From Chloracidobacterium validum (GTDB taxonomy: Bacteria > Acidobacteriota > Blastocatellia > Chloracidobacteriales > Chloracidobacteriaceae): a stretch of 64,000 nt of DNA. Shown here piece after piece: positions 35,178 to 42,472 of the stretch. The notes beneath the pieces were generated by a model. That model did not search any database. It was not told the DNA's origin and saw only the letters and a list, made by a program, of their open reading frames with translations. The DNA lies in the NCBI RefSeq assembly GCF_018304825.1, contig NZ_CP072648.1:975501-1039500 (forward strand), read 5' to 3'. Position numbers and translations under genes: made by a program. Every line of letters starts with the position of its first letter. The first letter of the stretch is position 1.

Positions 35178-36908
35178 ATGATAGCAGTCATTTTATCATG
35201 GATTACGGTGTTAGCGATTGCTTACGTTTTTGGAAGCATTTTTGTAACAGAAAAATTATTTGAACGGATGGGAGACCATTTTTTAGTTTCTATTTGGGTA
35301 GGGTTAACAGTTATTTCTAATTTTTGGATCTTGTTGGCATTTTTTATTCCACTAAAATTTTTCTCGACAATGTTCTTTACCTTTGTAGTAGTAGTGTTGC
35401 TATCTATTCGTTTTAAGATAAAATATAATTTTAGATTTTTTAAGGATTTATTGAGGTATAAGTATTTTATAATTTTGAGTTTTTTTATCCTGAACATTGT
35501 TGCATTTTTAGCTTCCCAGGAAGTGAAAAATATAGACACAGGTGGTTATCATTATCCAATAGTTCGCTGGTTAGTAGAGTATGGGGTCACATATGGTTTA
35601 GCATTGCTTCAGTTGCAGTATGGTTACATCTCCACTTGGTATGCATTGATAGCCCCATTTGAAGCTGGACCTTGGCAAGGGCACATCGGCGGGATTGGCG
35701 CTTTTCCAGTTTTCTTACTCTCACTTCATGGTTTACTTAGCATCTTTCGAATACATAAAGGCGAGGAATGTTTTTCAGATTGGTTTATACTTGTTTCCTG
35801 GTTTCTTGGAACTAGCTTAATTGTTCTCTCACCAGTTGTTGTTGGCATGTCTACACTTTCAACTGATATACCAATTGCTGTAACTGTTATTGTTACAACA
35901 TGGATGCTCATTTATCATTGCAATAAAGAAGATTCAGACAATCTAACCAGTAACCTTAGAATTGTGGTGATCGCTTTACTCGCTTTTGGAGCTTTTGCGA
36001 TAAAATTTTCGTCATTTCCACTAGCTCTATTTGTAACGTTGTATATCCTCTTCAATCTAGGTAAACGGAAATTTAATAGAATAACTCTCTTAGCGTTGAC
36101 TCTTGTTTTTTCTTTAGCTCCAACTATGGCAGCTAGGTTTGTTGCATCAGGTTATCCACTTTGTCCCTCAACACTATTTGGCTTTGACTCAGTGGAATGG
36201 GCTGTTGATCGCCAAGTCATAGAGAACGCAACTGTAGAGATTAGAGACTTTGCCCGTTGGCAATGGCACACTTTATCATCTCCGCGTTATAGTCTTGGAT
36301 GGTTTGACCTGTCTTGGTTACAGTATTGGGTAAAGTTTGAAATCTTGATGGCTGCCTATCTAGTTGCTTCTATTTTTTCAACACTTTTCTTAATTTTCAG
36401 ACGAAAATCCGAGCTAAATTTATTTGCAGCGATCTTTATTGGATTAACAGGGACTTTTTATATCTTTATCTCTGCACCCTTCTTACGTCTAGGCATAGGA
36501 TTTTTGGTCATTTTACCATCTTTACTTTTATCTTATCTTTTGTGGATGAAGAAATTAAAATTAGCTTACACAGCAGTTGGAATTATTGTTTTACTTACAA
36601 GTTTATCTGTTTTTTGCAGACAGCCACCTGGAAAGTTTTCGGTTTTGGTTTTCATTTTTATTCTACTTACGCTCTGGCTTTTTGCGATTTGGAGTGGTAA
36701 GAGATGGTCAATGCTAACAAGGGTTGTCATAATAGGGGTGTTGCTATGCTTGCCGATGCTTTTTACTGGTGTTGCTATGCTTGCCGATGCTTTTTACTGC
36801 TGTGCGCATGCGTCCCAAGTTATACCTCGTCAGGCCAGCAAAGATGCCATCTTGGCCAACCACGGTAATTATAGTCAATGGAATCCAGGTTCACCGTCCG
36901 ATTATTGA
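35178..36908 (+). CDS. Polytopic membrane protein, C-terminus frameshifted by a 31-bp duplication
   Basis: As read, a 576-residue inner-membrane protein rich in Ile, Leu, Phe and Lys, with about twelve hydrophobic segments and little soluble sequence; probably a GT-C-like or LIC_10190-like membrane protein of polysaccharide loci. ATG 35178 is used; a TTG three codons earlier is possible. An exact 31-bp tandem duplication at 36737-36798 changes frame, so the last ~45 residues are out of register. Deleting one copy joins the frame to the one ending at 37032, giving 607 residues whose tail contains LCWGSPLPC and PNLALRNP. The gene may therefore be inactive or phase-variable. Confidence 0.75.
   Translation: MIAVILSWITVLAIAYVFGSIFVTEKLFERMGDHFLVSIWVGLTVISNFWILLAFFIPLKFFSTMFFTFVVVVLLSIRFKIKYNFRFFKDLLRYKYFIILSFFILNIVAFLASQEVKNIDTGGYHYPIVRWLVEYGVTYGLALLQLQYGYISTWYALIAPFEAGPWQGHIGGIGAFPVFLLSLHGLLSIFRIHKGEECFSDWFILVSWFLGTSLIVLSPVVVGMSTLSTDIPIAVTVIVTTWMLIYHCNKEDSDNLTSNLRIVVIALLAFGAFAIKFSSFPLALFVTLYILFNLGKRKFNRITLLALTLVFSLAPTMAARFVASGYPLCPSTLFGFDSVEWAVDRQVIENATVEIRDFARWQWHTLSSPRYSLGWFDLSWLQYWVKFEILMAAYLVASIFSTLFLIFRRKSELNLFAAIFIGLTGTFYIFISAPFLRLGIGFLVILPSLLLSYLLWMKKLKLAYTAVGIIVLLTSLSVFCRQPPGKFSVLVFIFILLTLWLFAIWSGKRWSMLTRVVIIGVLLCLPMLFTGVAMLADAFYCCAHASQVIPRQASKDAILANHGNYSQWNPGSPSDY
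36737..36798 (+). repeat. Exact 31-bp tandem duplication
   Basis: Two identical 31-bp copies, 36737-36767 and 36768-36798, lie back to back near the 3' end of the membrane-protein gene. Each begins GGTGTTGCTATG and ends TTTTTACT. Because 31 is not a multiple of three, the second copy throws translation out of frame. Both copies read the same peptide (VLLCLPMLFT) in the frame each would use if the other were absent. Confidence 0.97.
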
Positions 36909-37032
36909 ACCCGGAATTTATCCTTTATGTTGGGGAAGTCCACTTCCTTGTGCCGTATCTCCTGACCCAAATCTTGCACTGCGCAACCCAAAACGGGGTT
37001 TAGCAAGTGGTTTTAAACGCTTATCTAAGTAA
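36769..37032 (+). pseudogene. Displaced C-terminal segment of the membrane-protein gene
   Basis: The +1-shifted frame from the second repeat copy to a stop at 37032 encodes about 87 residues. They contain VRPAKMPSWP, IQVHRPIIEPGIYP, LCWGSPLPC and DPNLALRNPKRGLASGFK. This looks like a real C-terminal domain: it keeps the island's composition, has no internal stop and reads like the conserved CW-x-x-PLPC ... NPNL ending I recall from large bacterial membrane proteins of polysaccharide loci. It is out of frame with the upstream part only because of the 31-bp duplication. Confidence 0.7.
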
Positions 37033-37034
37033 GA

Positions 37035-37979
37035 TTATTGCTTAAATCGAAATACAACTAGTAGGTTTCTCGGTATTGCTAAACTTGTCATAAACCATGC
37101 CAAGGCTTTTGTTAACCATTGCTTGGAATTCTGTCTTTGTTGACTTTGGTAAAAGTTCCATAGCAACCAATCACGCTTACGAAAAAAAATGGAATTATTA
37201 ACTAACGAAAATGTAAGATACCGATTGTATTCCCCGATTTCCATAGGTATGGTATAGGTATTCCTAAGTGTCATTGGAAAGACGTTAGCCAATGCTTTTA
37301 ATGATTGGCGATTCCAAAGCCCCATGTGGTGAGGTGGGGCATTGAGTGCAAAGTATAAGTCAAATTTGTAGGCATAAGGATCACTATTTGGAACAGCAAT
37401 AACTAGGCATCCGCCAGGTTTAAGAAGAGTCAGCGTTGAACTGAGAAAATTGTGAACATTTGTAATGTGTTCAAGGACATGAAAAGCACAAACGACATCA
37501 TAGGAATGTGCGTGCGCGTTCACGTGAGCTTCAACTGTTTCCAGTCGAACATCCAGCCCATCGGCGCGACACTGGGCGACGGCCGCGCGGTTGAGGTCGA
37601 GTCCGACCGCCGCCACCTGGCGGGCTGCCAGGCGTTTCAGAAAGAAGCCGCGGCCGCAGCCGATTTCAAGCACCCGGTCGGATTGTCGGATATGGCGTTC
37701 GGCCAGGGCATGTTCCGGGCGGTCGGTGTAGTACCACGGAAATTGGGCAAGCTGCGCGTAGAGGTCTTCGCGTCCGGCCAGCGTGAACGGGTAGTAAAAG
37801 CGGTAGCCCGTCACCGAACAGGCGTAGATGTCAACCTGGGGCAGTCCGTGGAAGTAATCGGCGACGTCCACGCCGTAATCGCGCTGATAGCTTTCAATCA
37901 ACCGGGACGTGTCGAGCGCCTCCACGCAGCGTGCCGGCGCGCCGGGAACGACTGGGCTGGTCAGTTGGCGGCTTCCCAT
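37035..37979 (-). CDS. Class I SAM-dependent methyltransferase, compositionally chimeric
   Basis: A 314-residue methyltransferase. SAM motif I is VLEIGCGRGFFLKRLAA, the beta-2 acidic residue is in AAVGLDLN, and motif IV is in YDVVCAFHVLEHITNVHNF. A Methyltransf_23-like C-terminal half follows. The 5' half (down to about 37520) is GC-rich like wzt, while the 3' half is AT-rich like the island, so the gene joins two sources at about codon 150 without losing its frame. ATG 37979 overlaps the wzt stop by 19 nt; the longer open frame to 38201 only reads wzt. It ends 2 nt beyond the displaced membrane-protein tail on the other strand. Confidence 0.83.
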   Translation of the reverse strand: MGSRQLTSPVVPGAPARCVEALDTSRLIESYQRDYGVDVADYFHGLPQVDIYACSVTGYRFYYPFTLAGREDLYAQLAQFPWYYTDRPEHALAERHIRQSDRVLEIGCGRGFFLKRLAARQVAAVGLDLNRAAVAQCRADGLDVRLETVEAHVNAHAHSYDVVCAFHVLEHITNVHNFLSSTLTLLKPGGCLVIAVPNSDPYAYKFDLYFALNAPPHHMGLWNRQSLKALANVFPMTLRNTYTIPMEIGEYNRYLTFSLVNNSIFFRKRDWLLWNFYQSQQRQNSKQWLTKALAWFMTSLAIPRNLLVVFRFKQ

Positions 37980-39262
37980 ACCACTCCCTCGACCGGCCGG
38001 ACGGCCGACCACACCGTGTCTTCGACATAGGCTGCTTCGCCCGCATGCCGTTCGTATTCCGCGCGCGGTTGCGCGAGCATCGAGACCTCGAAGGCGAGAA
38101 TCCCCGAAAGCTTTTCGATGAGTTGATTGGAGCGCCGATTGGCCAGCCAGGTGGTCACGGTATAGCGCCCCATGTAGAGCCGCGGCCGTGGCAAGTGGCA
38201 CTCAAACTGATGAGCGCCGCGCTCCAGTGGGCCGAAGTCATAGTCGGCCCCAGTCACCGGATTGACGTAATGGCAGTGAAGCACCGGGCGTTCCTGCTCG
38301 TCCAGGACCTGAAAGGTGAAGGCGAAGTGCCGGCTGGGTTCGTCACAGTGCAGGACGAAACGGAAGGTAAGCGGTTGTCCCCAGTCGTGCTGGCCGCGCG
38401 GCCCGGAGGTCAGGACGCTGGCCCGCGCGACATGGCTGTGACGGGGCGGTGGGTTGGCGACGTAGTTCGACGCCGTATCGGTTGTCAGCCGTTGGCGCCG
38501 TTCGTATTCCTGAATCGCGCCGCCGGTAGGACCGGCATAGACGACTTCGCCGCCTGAAAGGACGAGGCAGGTCGTCGTGAGCCGCCGGACGGCCTGCATG
38601 CTGTGGCTGACAAACAGGACGGTTCGCCCATGCTGGGCGATGTTCTCCATCTTGCCCAGACACTTTTTCTGAAAGCCGGAGTCGCCCACGGCCAGGACCT
38701 CATCCACGATGAGGATTTCAGGTTCGAGGTGGGCCGCCACGGCAAAGGCGAGCCGCATGTACATCCCGCTCGAATAAAAGCGCACCGGCGTATCGAGGAA
38801 GCGCTCCACTTCGGCAAAGGCGACGATTTCATCAAACTTGCGCGCAATCTCGGTCCGGCGCATGCCGAGGATCGCGCCGTTGAGAAAGATGTTTTCGCGT
38901 CCGGTCAGTTCCGGGTGAAAGCCTGTGCCGACTTCCAGCAGCGAGCCGACCCGCCCGTGCAGCTCGACCTGTCCGGTGGTCGGTTCGGTAATGCGGGATA
39001 GCACCTTGAGCAGCGTGCTTTTTCCGGCCCCGTTGCGTCCGATGACGCCGACGGCCTCGCCCCGCTTGATCTCGAACGACACATCTTTCAGCGCCCAGAA
39101 GGTGGTTTCGCCGTCGTCCGGGTCGTGGTTCGACCGGCGGCGCAGGGGAGACAGGAGCGTTTCCTGAATGGATTCCCGCAGTGAGCGATAGGGGCCGCGG
39201 TTGCCGCCGCCAATCCGGTATCGTTTGCCAAGTCCGCAAGCGCGAATCGCAATGTCATTCAT
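37961..39262 (-). CDS. wzt: Polysaccharide ABC transporter ATP-binding protein (Wzt)
   Basis: A 433-residue ATPase of an ABC polysaccharide exporter at the inner membrane. The nucleotide-binding domain (1-245) has Walker A GRNGAGKST, the Wzt-type signature YSSGMYMRLAFAVAAH, Walker B ILIVDEVLAVGD and the switch His in LFVSHSM. Residues ~275-430 form a beta-sandwich carbohydrate-binding Wzt_C-like domain (LTFRFVLHCDEPSRHFAF ... GRYTVTTWLAN). In this family that domain recognises the finished, end-modified chain, which fits the methyltransferases beside it. It is 24 nt downstream of wzm. Confidence 0.93.
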   Translation of the reverse strand: MNDIAIRACGLGKRYRIGGGNRGPYRSLRESIQETLLSPLRRRSNHDPDDGETTFWALKDVSFEIKRGEAVGVIGRNGAGKSTLLKVLSRITEPTTGQVELHGRVGSLLEVGTGFHPELTGRENIFLNGAILGMRRTEIARKFDEIVAFAEVERFLDTPVRFYSSGMYMRLAFAVAAHLEPEILIVDEVLAVGDSGFQKKCLGKMENIAQHGRTVLFVSHSMQAVRRLTTTCLVLSGGEVVYAGPTGGAIQEYERRQRLTTDTASNYVANPPPRHSHVARASVLTSGPRGQHDWGQPLTFRFVLHCDEPSRHFAFTFQVLDEQERPVLHCHYVNPVTGADYDFGPLERGAHQFECHLPRPRLYMGRYTVTTWLANRRSNQLIEKLSGILAFEVSMLAQPRAEYERHAGEAAYVEDTVWSAVRPVEGVVWEAAN

Positions 39263-39286
39263 CGGGGTTGAGGTCGCGTGGGTTGG

Positions 39287-40171
39287 TCATACCCGGTCGG
39301 CAAAGGTTTTTTCCATGCGGCGGAAATAGAACGCTCCGGTGAGCAGCAGGCCAAGCGCCGCCGCGCCGGACACCAGCAAGGGGAGTCCGGGAGGGGCGCC
39401 TGTGCCGAGCAGCGCCCACCGGAAGCCGTCCACCACCCCGCTCATTGGGTTGAGGTGGTAAAGCAGCCGCCACCGGTCTGGCACGAGGCTACTGGGATAC
39501 ACCACCGGCGTTGAAAACATCCAGATTTGGGTCAGGAACGGTATCACGTGGCGCACGTCGCGGTATTCGACATTGAGCGCCGACGCCCACAGCCCAACGC
39601 CCAGCGCCGTCACGGTTGCCAGTCCGACCAGACCGGGCAGCCAGATGACCTGCCAACCCGGCATGATGCCGTAGTAAAGCAGCATCGGCACGAGAATCAG
39701 GCAGGCAATGGCCAAATCCACCAGGCCGCCGAGCACGCTGGCCAGCGGAATGACCAGTCGGGGGAAGTACACCTTGGCAATGAGGTGGGCGCTGTTGACC
39801 AGGCTGTTGGACGATTGACCCAGCGCGTTGGCGAAGAACGTCCAGGGAATGAGCGCCGCCAGCGCAAACAGCGGATAGGGAACGCCTTCGGACGGTATCC
39901 CGGCCAGCCGCCCAAAAAAGACGCTGAACACCACCATGGTGAAAAGCGGCTGGAGAATCGCCCAGGCCGCCCCCAGAACGGTTTGCTTGTAGCGGACTTT
40001 GACATCGCGCCAGATGAGAAAGTAGAGCAGTTCGCGGTAGGCCCACAGTTCGCCGAGCTTGATGGCCGTCCACCCGCGCGATGGCGCAATGCGGATGGTC
40101 GGGTCGGCAGGCGCGTCGGAAGCGTCCAGACGCTGGTGAACCGGCTTGTCAAGCGGAGCGGTTGAATCCAT
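39287..40171 (-). CDS. wzm: Polysaccharide ABC transporter permease (Wzm)
   Basis: A 294-residue ABC-2-type membrane subunit that, with Wzt, exports undecaprenyl-linked polysaccharide to the periplasm. A ~45-residue cytoplasmic N-terminus is followed by LWAYRELLYFLIWRDVKVRYKQTVLGAAWAI-type ABC-2 sequence, six hydrophobic segments and the conserved periplasmic loop FSTPVVYPSSLVPD near residue 210. It is the first gene of the minus-strand glycan block. A promoter-like sequence sits so close upstream that the transcript may have almost no 5' leader. Confidence 0.93.
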   Translation of the reverse strand: MDSTAPLDKPVHQRLDASDAPADPTIRIAPSRGWTAIKLGELWAYRELLYFLIWRDVKVRYKQTVLGAAWAILQPLFTMVVFSVFFGRLAGIPSEGVPYPLFALAALIPWTFFANALGQSSNSLVNSAHLIAKVYFPRLVIPLASVLGGLVDLAIACLILVPMLLYYGIMPGWQVIWLPGLVGLATVTALGVGLWASALNVEYRDVRHVIPFLTQIWMFSTPVVYPSSLVPDRWRLLYHLNPMSGVVDGFRWALLGTGAPPGLPLLVSGAAALGLLLTGAFYFRRMEKTFADRV

Positions 40172-40179
40172 ACGTGGCG

Positions 40180-40209
40180 ACTATACGCAATCGTCTGAGT
40201 TGGTCTCAA
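40180..40209 (-). promoter_or_regulatory. Candidate promoter at the head of the glycan export operon
   Basis: On the minus strand TTGAGA (40204-40209) and TATAGT (40180-40185) are 18 nt apart, each matching five of six consensus bases. Transcription would start about 40173, only 1-3 nt before the wzm ATG at 40171, so the mRNA would be leaderless or nearly so. Confidence 0.5.
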
Positions 40210-40250
40210 GAGACGCAATCTAAGTGCAACAACTGCCTGGCTGGTCAGCC

Positions 40251-41642
40251 TTACTTGCCGATGCAGAAGGTGGCAAACACCCGGTCGAAAATCGCCTCGA
40301 TGTTCGTTTCGCCGGTGATGTCGCCGAGCGCCTGAAGCGCCTGGTGGAGGCCGGCCAGCGGGACTTCCTCGGAGTGTCCGGCCTGAAGGGTCTCCCGCGC
40401 CTGGCGAAGGGCAGCGGCGGCGGTCGTGAGGGCTGCGGCATGCCGCGCCTCGGTGATGAGCCAGTCATGGCCGGCGTCGAAGGTTGTGCCGACGGCAACT
40501 TGCTGGATGGTTGCCTTGAGCTGATCGAGGCCGGCGCGGGTGTGCGCCGAAACCCCAACCACCGGCAAGTCGAGGTGATGCTGGCGCAGTAGCTTCTGGA
40601 ACGAGTCAACGGCCGGCACGAGGTCGCTTTTGTTGACGACGCAAATGGCTTGCCGTTGGCGCAGGTGGTCAAGGACGCGCTTTTCGTCCGGGTGCGGGCC
40701 GGCGGCGGCATCGCCCACGAACAACACCACATCGGCGTCGGCCAGGGCGGTGTAGCTTCGCTCGACGCCCATGCGTTCGACGATGTCGGAGGTGTCGCGG
40801 ATGCCGGCCGTGTCAATCAGGCGAACGGGCAAATCGCCAATCGTAGCCGTTTCCTGCAACGTGTCGCGGGTCGTTCCGGCAATGGCAGTGACAATGGCGC
40901 GGTCGGTGTCCAGAAGCGCGTTGAACAGGCTGGATTTGCCGACATTCGGGCGACCGATGATCGCCAGCGAGACGCCTTCCCGAACCAGTCGTCCGGTGCG
41001 GTAGGTGGCGGCAAGGCCGTGCAGCTTGGCTTCGAGTTCGGCCAGGTCCGCGACGAGCGCCGTCCGGGAGCGGGTATCGAGTTGCTCCTCGACGAACTCA
41101 ACCGCCGATTCCAGGTGAACGATGGTCGTCAGCAGTTGTTCCTTGAAGGCGTACAGTTGGGTGGACAGCGCGCCACGCGCCTGCTGCGCGGCCAGCCGCG
41201 CCTGGTAGGTCGTTTGAGCAGCAATGAGGTCGCGGATGCCTTCGGCCTGGGCCAGGTCGAGGCGTCCATGGCGGACGGCGCGCAGGGTAAACTCTCCCGG
41301 ACGCGCGGCCCGCGCGCCTTCCCGCAACGCGCAGGCGACGATGCGCCGGAGCACCACTGGCGAGCCGTGCGCGTGCAGCTCAACGACGTCCTCGCCGGTG
41401 AACGAACGCGGCGCCGGAAAATACACGGCCAGGCCGTCGTCAATGGTTTCATCAGCGGCCATGTCAACGAAGGTGCCGCGGAGCGTGCGGAACGGATGCT
41501 TTGCCAGTGACCGCCGCCCGCGGAACAAGGTTGAGCCAATTGACTGCGCCTGGTCGCCGCTGATCCGAACGACACCAATGCTGCCGTGTCCGGGTGGGGT
41601 GGCAATCGCAACGATGGTGTCTTGCCAGTCGTAAGTCGGCAT
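40251..41642 (-). CDS. mnmE: tRNA modification GTPase MnmE
   Basis: A 463-residue GTPase that, with MnmG, places the cmnm5 group on the wobble uridine of several tRNAs. The N-terminal tetrahydrofolate-binding domain starts [22 protein letters not shown]. The G domain (~215-375) has G1 [13 protein letters not shown]2/G3 GTTRDT and [10 protein letters not shown], and G4 NKSD. The C-terminus ends FCIGK, the conserved C-x-GK tail holding the modification-site Cys. mnmG is not in the window. The neighbouring glycan operon begins about 80 nt downstream on the same strand. Confidence 0.97.
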   Translation of the reverse strand: MPTYDWQDTIVAIATPPGHGSIGVVRISGDQAQSIGSTLFRGRRSLAKHPFRTLRGTFVDMAADETIDDGLAVYFPAPRSFTGEDVVELHAHGSPVVLRRIVACALREGARAARPGEFTLRAVRHGRLDLAQAEGIRDLIAAQTTYQARLAAQQARGALSTQLYAFKEQLLTTIVHLESAVEFVEEQLDTRSRTALVADLAELEAKLHGLAATYRTGRLVREGVSLAIIGRPNVGKSSLFNALLDTDRAIVTAIAGTTRDTLQETATIGDLPVRLIDTAGIRDTSDIVERMGVERSYTALADADVVLFVGDAAAGPHPDEKRVLDHLRQRQAICVVNKSDLVPAVDSFQKLLRQHHLDLPVVGVSAHTRAGLDQLKATIQQVAVGTTFDAGHDWLITEARHAAALTTAAAALRQARETLQAGHSEEVPLAGLHQALQALGDITGETNIEAIFDRVFATFCIGK

Positions 41643-41667
41643 GGCGGTTCAACGCGGGGCGAAAAAA

Positions 41668-42402
41668 CTACGGTTGGGGCTGGGGCGTCGGGGTGGCGGC
41701 CTGCCGGGCGACCGGCTCCAGCACTTTCCAGACATTTTCGGCGACCAGGGCCGCACCTTCTTCGTTGGGGTGAATACCGTCTTTCTGATTGAGGTTAGCT
41801 TTGCCGGCAACGCCTTCAAGCAGGGAAGGGATCAGCGGAATTTGGTACTGCTGGGCAAGCTTGCGATAAATCGTCTCGAAACGCGCGCCGTAATCCGGGC
41901 CGGCCTCGGTCGGCGCTTTGAGTCCAGCCAGAATGACGTTGGCGCCCCGCGCCTTGGAACGTTCAATAAGCGCGCGCAGGTTGGCTTCGAGTTGGTCCAG
42001 CGGCAGACCCCGCAGGCCATCGTTCGCACCTAGAGCAATGATGACAATCCGCGTGTCACCTTCCACCGACCAATCAAACCGCTCGACGCCGCCGGCCGAG
42101 GTGTCGCCGGAGATACCAGCATTGACGACCTGGTAGGCCAACCCGGCCCCGTCGAGTTTGCGTTGAAGCAGCGCCGGGTAGCTTTTATCGCGCTCCAGGC
42201 CAAATCCGGCCGTGAGGCTGTCACCGAGAATGACGATGCGGGCTTTGGGCGCGGCGGTGGTCTCGGTCGCCGGTGGAGCCAGGACGGGCAGGGCTTCGGG
42301 GCCGTCCGTCCCGGAGCGGCCGCACCCGCTCAATCCCAAAACGCCACTGACGACCAGTCCCCCGATGACCAGTCCAAACCCTCCGGTGTATCGTGCGCGC
42401 AT
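41668..42402 (-). CDS. GDSL lipoprotein esterase (TesA/arylesterase-like)
   Basis: A 244-residue SGNH hydrolase. The N-terminus is a lipoprotein signal: MRARYTGGFGLVIGGLVVSG followed by the lipobox LSGC. The mature domain has block I VILGDSLTAGFG (Ser), block II Gly in NAGISGDT, block III GANDGLRG and the Asp/His pair in KDGIHPNEEG. It resembles E. coli TesA and arylesterases that hydrolyse acyl esters in the periplasm. ATG 42402 gives the lipobox; the longer frame to 42486 overlaps the next gene's end. It is 25 nt upstream of mnmE. Confidence 0.88.
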   Translation of the reverse strand: MRARYTGGFGLVIGGLVVSGVLGLSGCGRSGTDGPEALPVLAPPATETTAAPKARIVILGDSLTAGFGLERDKSYPALLQRKLDGAGLAYQVVNAGISGDTSAGGVERFDWSVEGDTRIVIIALGANDGLRGLPLDQLEANLRALIERSKARGANVILAGLKAPTEAGPDYGARFETIYRKLAQQYQIPLIPSLLEGVAGKANLNQKDGIHPNEEGAALVAENVWKVLEPVARQAATPTPQPQP

Positions 42403-42472
42403 CTGTCCGTTCCTATGCCACGCCGTGGCTCTCGAAAGTTCTAGTAACCAGAATAGTAGCGCAAGTTTGCCT

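Larger units (their letters stand above)
35119..37520. other. AT-rich island (probable horizontal acquisition)
   Basis: By eye GC falls from over 60% to roughly one third within tens of bases at 35118 and returns to normal between about 37500 and 37560. The island holds one plus-strand membrane-protein gene and the 3' half of a minus-strand methyltransferase gene. It is the only plus-strand gene inside a block of minus-strand glycan genes. No integrase, transposase, terminal inverted repeat or tRNA is visible at either edge, so homologous recombination within the methyltransferase gene is one possible entry route. Confidence 0.8.

Noticed and set aside
34982-35263. A 93-codon plus-strand open frame spanning the left edge of the island
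   Set aside because: It joins antisense GT4 sequence to AT-rich intergenic DNA and overlaps the start of the membrane-protein gene in another frame.
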